From the NCBI RefSeq assembly GCF_041227145.1, contig NZ_JBGFSP010000003.1:3100001-3164000 (forward strand): a DNA stretch of 64,000 nucleotides, given 5' to 3'. Positions 36,324 through 45,673 of this stretch are shown piece after piece. This stretch comes from Bacteroides sp. AN502(2024) (lineage in GTDB: Bacteria; Bacteroidota; Bacteroidia; Bacteroidales; Bacteroidaceae). A program made the position numbers and the translations under genes. The notes below the pieces were generated by a model, which was given only the letters and a program-made list of their open reading frames with translations, did not search any database and was not told where the DNA came from. How positions within the stretch are numbered: the first letter of the stretch is position 1; each line of letters starts with the position of its first letter.

Positions 36324-37307
36324 TTATGCATAAATTTTAGTTAGTCTATACAAGAAAAAGGGTATGTCTATAACCCCTCTAAGTTGTTCTCTGAACAGTT
36401 TAACTTTCGCATTAAATGATTCTGCTGCAGCATTTGATGCCCTATTAATATAGAAGTTTAGTATCTGCTCACTTCTGTCATATAATGTAGCAGCTATTGT
36501 GTTAAACGAGTCAAATCCAGATTGCTCTACTTCTTGATACCACTTCGCTAAATTGGTTCTTGCTCCTGCCTTTATCGATCGTTTATTAAAAATCATTCTT
36601 AAAGAATGACTAAGTGAATATGCCCGTTTAATATCCGGATATTCTCTGAATAAGACTGTAGCTCTGAGCTTCTGTGCTTCAGTCTATTTTTCAGCAGATT
36701 TGAAAAGCAGATACCGGCTCCTTGCCAATAATTCCTTGCGTGTATCACCATTCTCAAAGGTAAAAGGGGTATATTTCTTTTTCAGACCTTTAGCTTCCTG
36801 CCTGACATCAGTCTCTTCTTGTATAGCTTCCCAACGGTGTCCGATTCTAATTTCCTGTACAGCATCACACGCCAGCTTTTGAATATGGAAGCGATCTATC
36901 ACACGGATAGCCGAGGTGAAACATCTGCGAACGATCTTGCGCATACTTTCTGACAAATCAAGAGTGACCTCCCGCACCATCCGAAGTGCTTCTTCAGGGA
37001 TTTGTTCTAGCACAGCTATGACATCGTCAGCCTTGGTACCCTTGACAATAGCCACGATAGCACCTTTACCACCGTGTGCCTCTCTGTTGATGATTATAGT
37101 ATATAACTCACCATTAGAAAGGGAAGTTTCATCAATACTCAAGTACGGTCCCAGGTTCTCGGAAAACAGCAGCCAGTTTGCGGCATGGGACAGTTGATCC
37201 CACATGCGGTAGTCACTTAGATACTCTTTATATTGCCGCTCAAACTGATCACCGTCAATATGATAATAACGTTCAAGAGAGCGGGCCGTAATCGGGTATT
37301 TCTCCAA
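36324..37307 (-). pseudogene. ISL3-type transposase catalytic protein with in-frame stop
   Basis: The second reading frame of the ISL3 element, beginning near 37307 (a TTG preceded by AAAGGA, so possibly coupled to the first frame). It runs 207 residues (MEKYPITARSLERYYHIDGD ... YLSIDETSLSNGELYT, the DDE core with VIDRFHIQKLACDAV) to a TAG at 36684-36686 in KSAEK-stop. The frame then continues without other breaks through SHSLRMIFNKRSIKAGARTNLAKW to the normal end at 36324. A single TGG-to-TAG change would explain it. The element is probably unable to move unless the stop is read through. Confidence 0.9.
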
Positions 37308-37659
37308 GCAATCCTTTTAAAAAAGACGCGAATTCTTTTGAATGTCGCGTTCCCTGAGCGGTAAGCTCAAAAGTGTTACAGATGATAGAACCGGTTTCCT
37401 TGTCGAGCCATTTACGACGCCGTACACATAAGCTTACCTTACGGTCACGGATAGGAAAATCACGAATATAAACCGGAGGAAGAAAACCTTTGGACTCTAA
37501 AGAGTGAACCCTAGAGGACAAGGGAGGAAGATTTTGCTCATCTAAATGAATGGTTAACATTTCAGCGGTGTTCTCTATTTTAACAATATCAAAACACTCC
37601 AACAGGTCAGCTGGGAGTATGAAGCGAGCAAGAACTAAAAGAGTATCGTAACTAGTCAT
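37273..37659 (-). CDS. ISL3/ISAon1-type transposase N-terminal protein
   Basis: 128 aa. This small first frame of ISAon1-type elements overlaps the catalytic frame by 35 nt. It has basic patches (VSLCVRRRKWLDKETG, TRHSKEFASFLKG) suited to DNA binding. The catalytic frame is offset, and the mechanism joining the two (frameshift or reinitiation at the TTG) is unresolved. Part of the nested element. Confidence 0.82.
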   Translation of the reverse strand: MTSYDTLLVLARFILPADLLECFDIVKIENTAEMLTIHLDEQNLPPLSSRVHSLESKGFLPPVYIRDFPIRDRKVSLCVRRRKWLDKETGSIICNTFELTAQGTRHSKEFASFLKGLLGEIPDYGPLS

Positions 37660-37840
37660 AAGAGTTTTTTGAAGGCAAAGATAAGAATTGGAGAGAAGAA
37701 GACCACATGATTTTACCGGTGAACCGAGAATATACAGAAAAATGACAATAATAATGGCATATGAAGTGATTATACTCTATCATCTTCATATGCCATGGTA
37801 TTTGGGGGGAACATTTACTGAATATTCCTAATTAGAAATC

Positions 37841-37937
37841 GAGGGTGTGTCAAAATTCCCTTTTGAGGAGATTACCCCTGCTATAGCTATCTGTAGCAGG
37901 GGTAAATCTTTATATCTAGGCATTATGACACACCCTC
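37841..37937. mobile_element. 97-bp MITE with IS1182-like ends
   Basis: The terminal repeats GAGGGTGTGTCAAAATTCCC and GAGGGTGTGTCATAATGCC (read inward) resemble the IS1182 ends (GAAGGTGTGTC). The centre is a 10-bp hairpin, TTACCCCTGC/GCAGGGGTAA. It has no coding capacity. An exact 6-bp duplication GAAATC flanks it (37835-37840 and 37938-37943). Probably mobilised in trans by an IS1182-family transposase such as the one encoded at 1786-3441. Confidence 0.92.
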
Positions 37938-37974
37938 GAAATCGTTAAAATAGGACTTGTTAGACAGCCTCTTC

Positions 37975-38115
37975 TTATGATCTCCCCACTCTATCCCTAT
38001 ACTCCGTTGGTGTCATTCCCACTTGTGCCTTGAAGCATTTACTGAAATAGCGCGGATCGTTAATGCCGACCATATATGAAATCTGCGTCATATTAAACTC
38101 TCCGGTTTCTATTAA
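37975..38115 (-). pseudogene. Severed C-terminal end of the hybrid two-component regulator
   Basis: The frame continues in phase from the stop at 38116 for 46 codons (LIETGEFNMTQISYMVGIND ... PTEYRDRVGRS) to a TAA at 37975. This is the second helix-turn-helix of the AraC domain. The TAA replaces a CAA or CAG in the sequence RAT-Q-LIETGEF; a single C-to-T change would explain it. Confidence 0.92.
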
Positions 38116-41100
38116 TTATGTAGCCCGCTTGATACGCATTTCTTTGATAAATTCGATAGGTGCCAATCCGGTAAGCGTTTTCAATTTCTTGAAGAAGACA
38201 GAACGGCTGACAGCCAGTTCACGAACCAGATCATCCACCACCAGTTCTCCATTATCCATGTTCTGCTCCATCAATTCGACCAATTTATCCATAAACTTAC
38301 GGTCGTTAGGAGACATTTCGAGAGTTGCAGGTGCAGTTTCGGACGTAACTTCTTCAGCAGAAGGCAGCTCCGTAGCTATATGCGCTTCCTCCTGACCGGC
38401 AGAAATATGAATGTGCATCAGACTATCCCGGTAGAAACTTTGCAGTTTCTTACGCTGCATCAACAGATTTTCCACACGAGCTTGCAGATAAGTTGCACTG
38501 AAAGGCTTCGTTATATAATCATCCGCACCATACTCCAGTCCCTCCAGTTTGCTTTCAATCGTAGTTTTGGCGGTAAGCAAGATAAGAGGTATATGGCTGG
38601 TCGTCATATCCGCACGCAGTTCGCGCGTCATTTCGATACCGTCTTTCTCAGGCATCATTACATCACTGATGATAACATCCGGCAGATACTTCAAAGCTTT
38701 GCTTGCCCCCTCCTTACCGTCAGCAGCTTCCACCACACGGTACATCGGAGAAAATATACTTCGCAAGAATTCACGTAATTCCTGATTATCTTCGACTAAC
38801 AACATCAATTCTTTGGAGTTTTCATCTTTCGCACATTCTTCCCTATACCCATCTTCAGTCCTCTCCGAATCATCGCTTACCGGCATTTCAGGCTGAACGG
38901 AAGAATTGGCTCTATCCACTACTTCTCCCATTCTTGCCGGAGCATCCGCATCTTCCAGAATAAACTCGACCTCCTTATCGTAATGTTCTTTCCCCTTTAG
39001 GAAATCGACTTTGAAGCAACTCCCTTCTCCCAAATGGCTATCCACGGAAATAGTCGCTTTATGCATCTCTACCAACTCTTTCACCAATGAAAGTCCGATA
39101 CCCGTGCTAGCCTGATTGAAAAGATTCTTATCCACCAGATTCTCAAAACGGACAAACAGTGACTTCTTTTTGTTTTCCGCAATACCGATACCCTGATCTT
39201 GCACACCGATAGAAACCGTACTTTCATCTTCACGGATAAACACTGTAATCATCTTGCCATTCGGCGTATACTTAAATGCATTGGAAAGCAAATTGAATAC
39301 AATCTTTTCCAGCTTATCGGCATCCACCCAAAGATAAAGATGTTCCTTTTCAGTCTGGAACAGGAAATCAATCCGATGTTCTTCGGCCACAGCTTCAAAA
39401 TTATCCATCACCTTACGAACGAAAAGTACAATATCCACCCGTTGCACCTGCATCTTCATCTTCTTATTCTGAATCTTACGGAAGTCCAATATCTGATTGA
39501 CAAGACGAAGCATACGATTCGTGTTCCGTTCCACCACCACCAACTGTTCTCGAGCATCAGCCGGCAATCTATCGTTCTTCAAGATCTGTTCTACCGGACC
39601 GGCTATCAACGTAAGCGGAGTACGCAACTCATGCGATATATTCGTAAAGAAACGCAACTTTATATCCGATATCTGCTGTTCGACCGAAACCTCATGCTTC
39701 AACCGGTAAATGGTAAACAGGATATAAACGGCTACGAAAATAACAATCAGAATGAAAAGTACATAAAGTACGTAAGCCAACGGTGTCTCCCAGAAAGAAG
39801 GCAGAATAACAATATTCAGTATACGTTCATTATCCACCCACACACCGTCGCTATTTGTAGAACGGACACGGAGCACATACTCCCCTTTCGGAAGATTCGT
39901 ATAAGTCACGCTACGTTGTTTGTCGGAAAAAGTCCACTGTTTCTCAAACCCGTCGAGAATATAAGCATACTGTATATTCTGGGGATTGGTATAATCGAGC
40001 GCAGCAAAATGGATGGAGAAAATATTCTCTTTGTGTGAAAGCACCAATTTATCCGTATCATCAATATCCACTTTCAACAAAGAGCTATTTCCAGGTGTAA
40101 CATCCTCATTAGCCACCATCAGTTTGGAGAATACAATAGGTGGGATATAACTACTCTTACGAATAGAGTCGGGATTAAACAGAAAGACTCCGCCACTGGC
40201 ACCGAAAAGCATACTTCCCTCAGCTGTCAATGCCGAAGCCGCTTCACTAAAACGTACCGGGAACGTAATACTACGTTCGTCATAACTCTCAAAACGTTCT
40301 TCAGAAGGGATAAACTTACAAATTCCATTCTCCGTGCTAATCCACAAATTCTGCTTACTGTCCTCGCGGATGGAAAGCAATACATCGGAAGGAAGTCCAT
40401 CCAATACGGAATATGATTGAAACGTTCCGTGCCCATCCTTACTGATAGATAACAACTTGTTGAGTCCGCCCCCGAAGGTAGCCAGGTAAAGCTCCCCTTT
40501 CTTCGTGGAGATAATCCAATGCACATCATTATTACTCAAACTTTGCATATCATTCGGCATACGGGAGAAATGATAGAACTGTACATCCTCCGGTTTCTTA
40601 AAGTTCTCATCAAAAGCAACGGCACCCGTAGTTGTCCCTACCCACAAGTGTCCGTTATTATCAGAAGTAATGAAACGCGCTTTATAACAAGGATCAATAG
40701 GATACCCCTTCAAATTGTTCCGGTGATTGATAAATAATGTCTTCCCCGCCTCATTCTCCATGATATAATTGATACCTCCGGCAAAAGTAGCCAGCCAGAT
40801 ACGGCCATGATGATCTTCATAGACACAATAGACATTATTATCGCTCAAACTATACATATCCTCTTCGCGATGAAGATAACGAGTCAGCTTATAGGACATT
40901 CCGTTGGAAGAAATCGGATCGGCACGAACCAGTCCATCTCCTTTAGTAGCAATCCAGATAATACCTTTCGAATCCTGAATCACAAAATAAGCAGTTCCCG
41001 CCATGGGAGTGCCAGTGGTAGAAATAGTGCCGCTTTCGGTCAGATATCCTTTGTAGGTTTTATCAGCATCATACAGACGAAGCATACCATCTTTCAAGCC

Positions 41101-42516
41101 GACCCACAAATGCCCCCATTTGTCTTCACACAGGGCACGCACCTCATTATGCAACGATTCATGCTCATGCGGTATAGGAGTCATCATCGCAAAAGGAACA
41201 TTTCGATAAGTCACCTTCTCCAATCCTTTAGAGTGGGTACAAAGCCATAGATTACCCTGTTTGTCGGAAAAAGCAGAATGAATCTTATTGGAAAAACGCC
41301 AGTCGCGGCTACCCAGTTCGTTATAGAAAGGAACCAATCTCTTTTTTTGAGGATCAAAATAAGAGAAACCTCCTCCGTAAGGATGTACCCAAAGATAGCC
41401 ATTCACATCCTCATGAATATGAAAAGCCGGACGGGAACGCTCAGGATTACTGTATTCAATAAGCATCTGTTCGCGGGTCACCACTCCGGTCGATGGATTA
41501 AAATGGGCCACCACACCCGGTTCTTCCTGTTCGAACCACACTTCTGAGGAACAGTCTATGTAGGCTGACAGAATAGGCTTTGCAGGCAACTCCTTACAAG
41601 TCACGAATGAATAATGTACGTTTGTTTGAGTCCGCAGGTTATAAGTAAAGAAGCCGTCCGAATCAGTCGTAATCACAGAAACGTCCCGTGCAACGGGATG
41701 AATAGAGGTGATTCGTCCTTTCGTGGGAAGCTCAATCAAGGTAAATTCCCCGCTCTCTTTCCGATAAGACCAGATGCGTCCATGATCAGAGGCGAAACAA
41801 ATATCCTTATCCCGTTCCTGCACCGCATAGAAAGACTGGTTCATTCCCCCGAACTTTCCTTTTGTTTCCGTAAAATAAGAAACAGGCACTTTTTCTCCGG
41901 GACGAATCATGCCAAGTCCGTTATCTGTCAGCAACCATTCATTACCGGCTTTATCCTGATGAACTTTGAAAACATGGAAGGAAGGTACCAATTCCGTTTT
42001 AGCGGAATAAATATCCCATGTCAAGCGATTATTCTCCTCCGGATGGGTCAGGATACGGATGGCTCCATCGTTTTCAGTCAGCAGCCAAACGGTTCCATTC
42101 GGCATTACTTCAATGGTATGTATGTTAAAGGCACTCCCCTCCTCTCCGGTAGCCGGTACCTGTTCGAAAGTTTCCGTTTTCGGGTCGAAACGATGGACAC
42201 GGTTATCATAAGTCAACAGCCAGAGAAAGCCGTAACAGTCTTCGTACATACGGTCTACACGGTTATTGGTCAGACTGATGTAATTTCCCTGACGTGCCTT
42301 ATACGTCTTGAACGCATATCCGTTGAAACGATTGATTCCATCCCAGGTGGCAAACCAAAGGTTGTCTTTATGATCCTGAAGAATATTCATCACCGTATTC
42401 TGCGACAGTCCGTCCTCGGTGGAGTAATGGGTAAAAAAACTGTTTGTCTGAGCCTGTACCGCTGTCCAGACAAGTAAACACGAAATAGCCAGATATAAGA
42501 TTCTCTTCATCATCAT
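38116..42516 (-). CDS. Hybrid two-component sensor/regulator (HTCS), truncated in the AraC domain
   Basis: 1,466 aa up to a premature stop; the uninterrupted gene would be 1,513. Signal peptide (MMMKRILYLAISCLLVWTAVQA), a periplasmic sensor of many propeller repeats (units like EDHHGRIWLATFAGGINY, about residues 25-750), a Y_Y_Y domain (about 790-880), one membrane helix (about 905-930), histidine kinase (FFTNISHELRTPLTLIAGPV, His near 975; ATPase G boxes QDQGIGIAENKK and STGIGLSLVKELV), a receiver (LLVEDNQELREFL ... VIISDVMMPEKDGIEM) and an AraC domain. Such proteins sense oligosaccharides in the periplasm and switch on the neighbouring polysaccharide genes. Loss of the last 47 residues removes most of the second DNA-binding helix-turn-helix, so activation is probably impaired. 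Confidence 0.93.
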   Translation of the reverse strand: MMMKRILYLAISCLLVWTAVQAQTNSFFTHYSTEDGLSQNTVMNILQDHKDNLWFATWDGINRFNGYAFKTYKARQGNYISLTNNRVDRMYEDCYGFLWLLTYDNRVHRFDPKTETFEQVPATGEEGSAFNIHTIEVMPNGTVWLLTENDGAIRILTHPEENNRLTWDIYSAKTELVPSFHVFKVHQDKAGNEWLLTDNGLGMIRPGEKVPVSYFTETKGKFGGMNQSFYAVQERDKDICFASDHGRIWSYRKESGEFTLIELPTKGRITSIHPVARDVSVITTDSDGFFTYNLRTQTNVHYSFVTCKELPAKPILSAYIDCSSEVWFEQEEPGVVAHFNPSTGVVTREQMLIEYSNPERSRPAFHIHEDVNGYLWVHPYGGGFSYFDPQKKRLVPFYNELGSRDWRFSNKIHSAFSDKQGNLWLCTHSKGLEKVTYRNVPFAMMTPIPHEHESLHNEVRALCEDKWGHLWVGLKDGMLRLYDADKTYKGYLTESGTISTTGTPMAGTAYFVIQDSKGIIWIATKGDGLVRADPISSNGMSYKLTRYLHREEDMYSLSDNNVYCVYEDHHGRIWLATFAGGINYIMENEAGKTLFINHRNNLKGYPIDPCYKARFITSDNNGHLWVGTTTGAVAFDENFKKPEDVQFYHFSRMPNDMQSLSNNDVHWIISTKKGELYLATFGGGLNKLLSISKDGHGTFQSYSVLDGLPSDVLLSIREDSKQNLWISTENGICKFIPSEERFESYDERSITFPVRFSEAASALTAEGSMLFGASGGVFLFNPDSIRKSSYIPPIVFSKLMVANEDVTPGNSSLLKVDIDDTDKLVLSHKENIFSIHFAALDYTNPQNIQYAYILDGFEKQWTFSDKQRSVTYTNLPKGEYVLRVRSTNSDGVWVDNERILNIVILPSFWETPLAYVLYVLFILIVIFVAVYILFTIYRLKHEVSVEQQISDIKLRFFTNISHELRTPLTLIAGPVEQILKNDRLPADAREQLVVVERNTNRMLRLVNQILDFRKIQNKKMKMQVQRVDIVLFVRKVMDNFEAVAEEHRIDFLFQTEKEHLYLWVDADKLEKIVFNLLSNAFKYTPNGKMITVFIREDESTVSIGVQDQGIGIAENKKKSLFVRFENLVDKNLFNQASTGIGLSLVKELVEMHKATISVDSHLGEGSCFKVDFLKGKEHYDKEVEFILEDADAPARMGEVVDRANSSVQPEMPVSDDSERTEDGYREECAKDENSKELMLLVEDNQELREFLRSIFSPMYRVVEAADGKEGASKALKYLPDVIISDVMMPEKDGIEMTRELRADMTTSHIPLILLTAKTTIESKLEGLEYGADDYITKPFSATYLQARVENLLMQRKKLQSFYRDSLMHIHISAGQEEAHIATELPSAEEVTSETAPATLEMSPNDRKFMDKLVELMEQNMDNGELVVDDLVRELAVSRSVFFKKLKTLTGLAPIEFIKEMRIKRAT

Positions 42517-42619
42517 TATTTCCTTAATAAATGTTACTTATAACGGAAGAACAAATATAAGAAAATAACAGCATTTTAGCGTAATCTTTATCAGCTATTT
42601 AACAAGATGAATCAATTAA

Positions 42620-44359
42620 TCAACGTTTCACATCCAGCAACTTATTCCCATCTTCCGAAGGATTCCACCCATCATCCCCAGCCAGAACAGTCTCTATCTC
42701 ATATCCTTTCAAGTTCTTCAACTGGCGGGAGAAAGCGGCGCGCGCCTTCGGATTGGCTCCTTCACCCCGACTTTCATATTCGGCATAAAAGGCCGTTTTC
42801 TCGTTTTCCTTCTTCCCCCAGTTGTTCCACCCTTCGGGAAGAATGTGCTTTCCCATTTCGCAGCGGATAAATACAGCTTGTGCATACGGACGCCAGGGAC
42901 GGGACAGATATACTCTCGTTGCCTCCGGTTCCGCAGTCAGTCGGCAGTCATAGAACACATAACCATAGGGAGTTCCTTTATCGGTAGAGGGAGCAGTCAC
43001 GTAGCCGTCACGCTTGCTATGAATGTGGCAACGGTTGAAGACAGCCGTAGACCAACCGAAAATAAAATCGACAGTGCCTTCAATGTAGCAGTCTTCGTAA
43101 TATTGGCGGCTCTGTTTGCCATAAGTGTAAAGGGTATCCTGAAAACCCAGGAAGCGGCAATTCTTGAAAAATGCACGGTCGGCAGAGACAAAACAGGCAA
43201 CAGCTTGTCCTACGGGACCGGACGAATTCTCGAATGTGATATTCTCGGCATAAAAATCCGGAGCATAGATGTAACAGCCGGATGAACCGGAGGTTCCCAT
43301 GTTCTCACCGAATACATTTTTCTTATTGGCGAAATCGTCATACGTCAATATCGTCCCTTCTTCTCCAATCAAAGAGATGTTAATCTTACTTTCAGGGATG
43401 ACAATCTTTTCCTTGTAAGTGCCTTTACGAACCAGAATCCTGGTACGGATATGCTTACGAAAGTCAGGGACGGCATCGATTGCTTCCTGCACGGTAAAGA
43501 AATCACCGCTACCGTCTTGAGCCACTACATAATCATAATGACGAATATATTTCGCCAGTTCCGGAATCTCCTTGCCGATGGCATCTACTGCCAACCCGGC
43601 AATGGTTCGTGCTCCGTATACGTTTAAGTGAGTATTATCTTCCCGACCTTTCGGGAAAGCCGGCACTTGATTGGGCTCGACAAACATGAACAGCTTCTTT
43701 GATTCTACAGGCCCGAGCCCTTGCACCAGGTCATGGGTGAGCTTATTCATGTCTATGAAGGTCACTCCCAATTCTTTTGCCACATTGCGGGGAGCATCCA
43801 GATAGGCTCCATGAGTATCGAATAAAACGGTTCCCTCCTTCGGTTGTTCCCTTTCCCCCGGAGTGTGACGAATATCTTTTGCGATGGCATCATCCTTCGG
43901 TTGCACAAAGTTCCGACGGACAATCGAATTAAACAACACCGGTATTCCACCTTTGGCACGGGTTTCATTCACATACCGGCGAAGAATCTCATCGAAAGTA
44001 CTTCCCGGATCGGTGTGACGGGCAGAGTCTGCTTTCTCGTCGTTATGACCGAACTGGATAAAAACGTAATCCCCTTTTTTCACTTTAGAAATGACCTTTT
44101 CCCAGCGCCCTTCACTGATAAAGCTCTTGGAACTGCGACCGTTGACGGCATGATTGTCTATCCGTATATCTTCAGAGAAGAATCCGGGAAGCACCATTCC
44201 CCAACCACGTTCGGGATTCCCACCGTCTATTTTCTTGTTAGCCATGGTCGAATCGCCTATCATGAAGATAGTGATAACCGGTTTGTCTGCACGAAATGCA
44301 GAAAAAAGAATGAAAACAGCTGCCAGCAGCCAGCACATTCTATGTCTTTGTGTCTTCAT
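42620..44359 (-). CDS. Two-domain pectin esterase (CE12-like + CE8 pectin methylesterase)
   Basis: 579 aa. Signal peptide (MKTQRHRMCWLLAAVFILFSAFRA). The N-terminal half (about 28-260) is an SGNH/CE12-type esterase: MIGDSTMANKK (block I with the Ser), FIQFGHNDEKAD (block III), DNTHLNVYGAR (Asp-His block V); CE12 enzymes remove acetyl groups from rhamnogalacturonan. The C-terminal half (about 275-579) is a CE8 pectin methylesterase: GQAVAC, FLGFQDTLYTYG, VDFIFGWSTAVF and YLSRPWRPYA carry the catalytic Gln and Asp residues and the Arg. Both activities strip esters from pectin. It starts 104 bp upstream of the regulator gene. Confidence 0.92.
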   Translation of the reverse strand: MKTQRHRMCWLLAAVFILFSAFRADKPVITIFMIGDSTMANKKIDGGNPERGWGMVLPGFFSEDIRIDNHAVNGRSSKSFISEGRWEKVISKVKKGDYVFIQFGHNDEKADSARHTDPGSTFDEILRRYVNETRAKGGIPVLFNSIVRRNFVQPKDDAIAKDIRHTPGEREQPKEGTVLFDTHGAYLDAPRNVAKELGVTFIDMNKLTHDLVQGLGPVESKKLFMFVEPNQVPAFPKGREDNTHLNVYGARTIAGLAVDAIGKEIPELAKYIRHYDYVVAQDGSGDFFTVQEAIDAVPDFRKHIRTRILVRKGTYKEKIVIPESKINISLIGEEGTILTYDDFANKKNVFGENMGTSGSSGCYIYAPDFYAENITFENSSGPVGQAVACFVSADRAFFKNCRFLGFQDTLYTYGKQSRQYYEDCYIEGTVDFIFGWSTAVFNRCHIHSKRDGYVTAPSTDKGTPYGYVFYDCRLTAEPEATRVYLSRPWRPYAQAVFIRCEMGKHILPEGWNNWGKKENEKTAFYAEYESRGEGANPKARAAFSRQLKNLKGYEIETVLAGDDGWNPSEDGNKLLDVKR

Positions 44360-44461
44360 ATTTATCTATAATTATAATACTACTCCCTATATAAAAAATC
44401 AATTTCCTCTATCACCTATCACCGGCATCCATCAAACGTTTTATTCATCGGTATTTGAAGA

Positions 44462-44490
44462 GGTGATAGGTTGTTTTTCAACCTATCACC
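44462..44490. repeat. Perfect 12-bp hairpin in the gap between esterase genes
   Basis: GGTGATAGGTTG (44462-44473) and CAACCTATCACC (44479-44490) form a perfect stem with a 5-nt loop. Related CCTATCACC words also occur near 44413 and 44501. No T-run follows, so it is not a standard terminator. Confidence 0.7.
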
Positions 44491-44535
44491 CGATCTGTCA
44501 CCTATCACCTTCAAGTTCTTGTGATACATGAGGTT

Positions 44536-44659
44536 GAAACAAACAGTTTCAAGGTGGAGGAACTGTAGTTTCAAGGCAGTGGAACTGTAGTTCCAAGCTG
44601 TAGAAACTATAGTTTCAATTTGGAGAAACTGTAGTTCCAAGGCTTGAAACAATAATCAC
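44536..44659. repeat. Periodic palindrome array C (22-bp units)
   Basis: GGAACTGTAGTTCC-like 14-bp palindromes begin at 44536, 44559, 44581, 44603 and 44625 (spacing 23, 22, 22, 22), with a half unit at 44646. The third, GGAACT-gt-AGTTCC, is perfect; 44603 (GAAACTATAGTTTC) is also perfect. The 8-nt spacers differ from unit to unit (for example AAGGCAGT and AATTTGGA). It lies between the two pectin esterase genes. The core differs from arrays A/B and D, but the spacing is the same. Confidence 0.9.
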
Positions 44660-44692
44660 AAGCCGGAGGGACAATCATTCGCCTTACCGGTT

Positions 44693-45667
44693 TCATTGAC
44701 AAGGATACCAATTGCTACTTTCCTTAAAGATATTTTCCGGAGTATACTTCGCTACTTCCTTCTTTGTCAGCTGTTTGGTCCACGTTACACGTCCTGCCGT
44801 ATCAGCTCCGGCACCGGTATTTCCAAATTCGGCATAACGAGCCGTTTTCTCGTTCTCCGGATTCCTCCAGTTATGCCATCCTTCGGGACGGATATGACTG
44901 CCAAACTCACAATTAATAAAGACCGTTGCCGCATAAGGACGCCACGGACGCCCCAAATATACTTTGTTCACTCCCGGAGCGGCTGTCAACTTACAGTTTT
45001 TGAAAACATAACCAAATTCTTCACTCTGAGGAGTGGAAGCGGCAGTGATATACGAATTACGCTTACTATGAAGTTCACAGTATTCAAACAGAGCGGTAGA
45101 GGGACCGAAAATAAAATCGGTAGTCCCCTCGATATAGCAATTCGTGAATAAGAGCCGTGCTCCTTCAGAGCCTGTATAAACCGTATCCTGATTCCCCAAG
45201 AAACGACAGTTGACAAACATCAGCCTGTCTCCTTCGGTATGAAGTGCCACTGCCTGCCCCAGAAGAGCCGCATTATTCTCAATCGTCAGGTCTTTGAAAG
45301 TAATATCGTTACCTTCCACCTTTACCGTATAGGTGCGGAACGTTCCCATCTTATTGATATTGGCATGATCATCGTATGTGACAATCGTTTTCTCTGCACT
45401 TTCGCCCACCAGCCGTACATTCTTTACCCAAGAAGGAATGACCAGTTTTTCTTTGTATAGGCCATTCTTGATATAAATTGTCACCGTATAATCCATAAAA
45501 GCGCGGACAGCTTCCACGGCTTCCTGAATATGGCGGTAGTCTCCCGTCCCGTCACGTGCCACCACCAATGTATCTTTGCGTTGCTGTTGTTGTGCATAAA
45601 CAGATGTTGCTCCCACGCCGAGCAGAAGCCAACACATCATTCCTTTAAAAACACTTCTTTTCATCAC
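44693..45667 (-). CDS. CE8-family pectin methylesterase
   Basis: 324 aa with a signal peptide (MMKRSVFKGMMCWLLLGVGATSVYAQ). It removes methyl esters from homogalacturonan, producing free carboxylates that lyases can attack. CE8 blocks: DYRHIQEAVEAVRAFMDYT, GQAVALHTEGDRL, FLGNQDTVYTGSEG, TDFIFGPSTALFEY and YLGRPWRPYAATVF, giving the catalytic Gln, two Asp and the Arg. It is 6 bp downstream of the GH105 gene, in one operon with it. Confidence 0.93.
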   Translation of the reverse strand: MMKRSVFKGMMCWLLLGVGATSVYAQQQQRKDTLVVARDGTGDYRHIQEAVEAVRAFMDYTVTIYIKNGLYKEKLVIPSWVKNVRLVGESAEKTIVTYDDHANINKMGTFRTYTVKVEGNDITFKDLTIENNAALLGQAVALHTEGDRLMFVNCRFLGNQDTVYTGSEGARLLFTNCYIEGTTDFIFGPSTALFEYCELHSKRNSYITAASTPQSEEFGYVFKNCKLTAAPGVNKVYLGRPWRPYAATVFINCEFGSHIRPEGWHNWRNPENEKTARYAEFGNTGAGADTAGRVTWTKQLTKKEVAKYTPENIFKESSNWYPCQ

Positions 45668-45673
45668 CGGAAA

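Larger units (their letters stand above)
36277..37725 (-). mobile_element. ISL3-family (ISAon1-type) element nested in IS-A copy 2
   Basis: 1,449 bp with inverted-repeat ends: GGGTCACCGGTAAAGTC at 36277 and GGTTCACCGGTAAAATC read inward from 37725. It is flanked by an exact 8-bp target duplication, GAGAATAT (36269-36276 and 37726-37733), as is usual for ISL3. The transposase genes run on the minus strand. The insertion is clean and recent: the duplication is exact and IS-A is otherwise intact. Confidence 0.95.
34691..37828 (+). mobile_element. IS-A copy 2, interrupted by an ISL3-type element
   Basis: Left end GGGACATTCATTAAATATT at 34691, with the hairpin arms AGCCAACTAATT (34718-34729) and AATTAGTTGGCT (34748-34759). 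Right end GGAATATTC (read inward) at 37828. The span is 3,138 bp; removing the 1,449-bp ISL3 insert and one 8-bp target copy leaves exactly 1,681 bp, the size of copy 3. The left flank ends CATTA and the right flank begins TAATTAG, so no direct target duplication is evident. Confidence 0.92.

Noticed and set aside
38116..42516. Normal C-terminal end of the hybrid regulator
   Set aside because: In-frame translation beyond the stop restores the expected end of the AraC domain, so the stop is a mutation and not the usual end.
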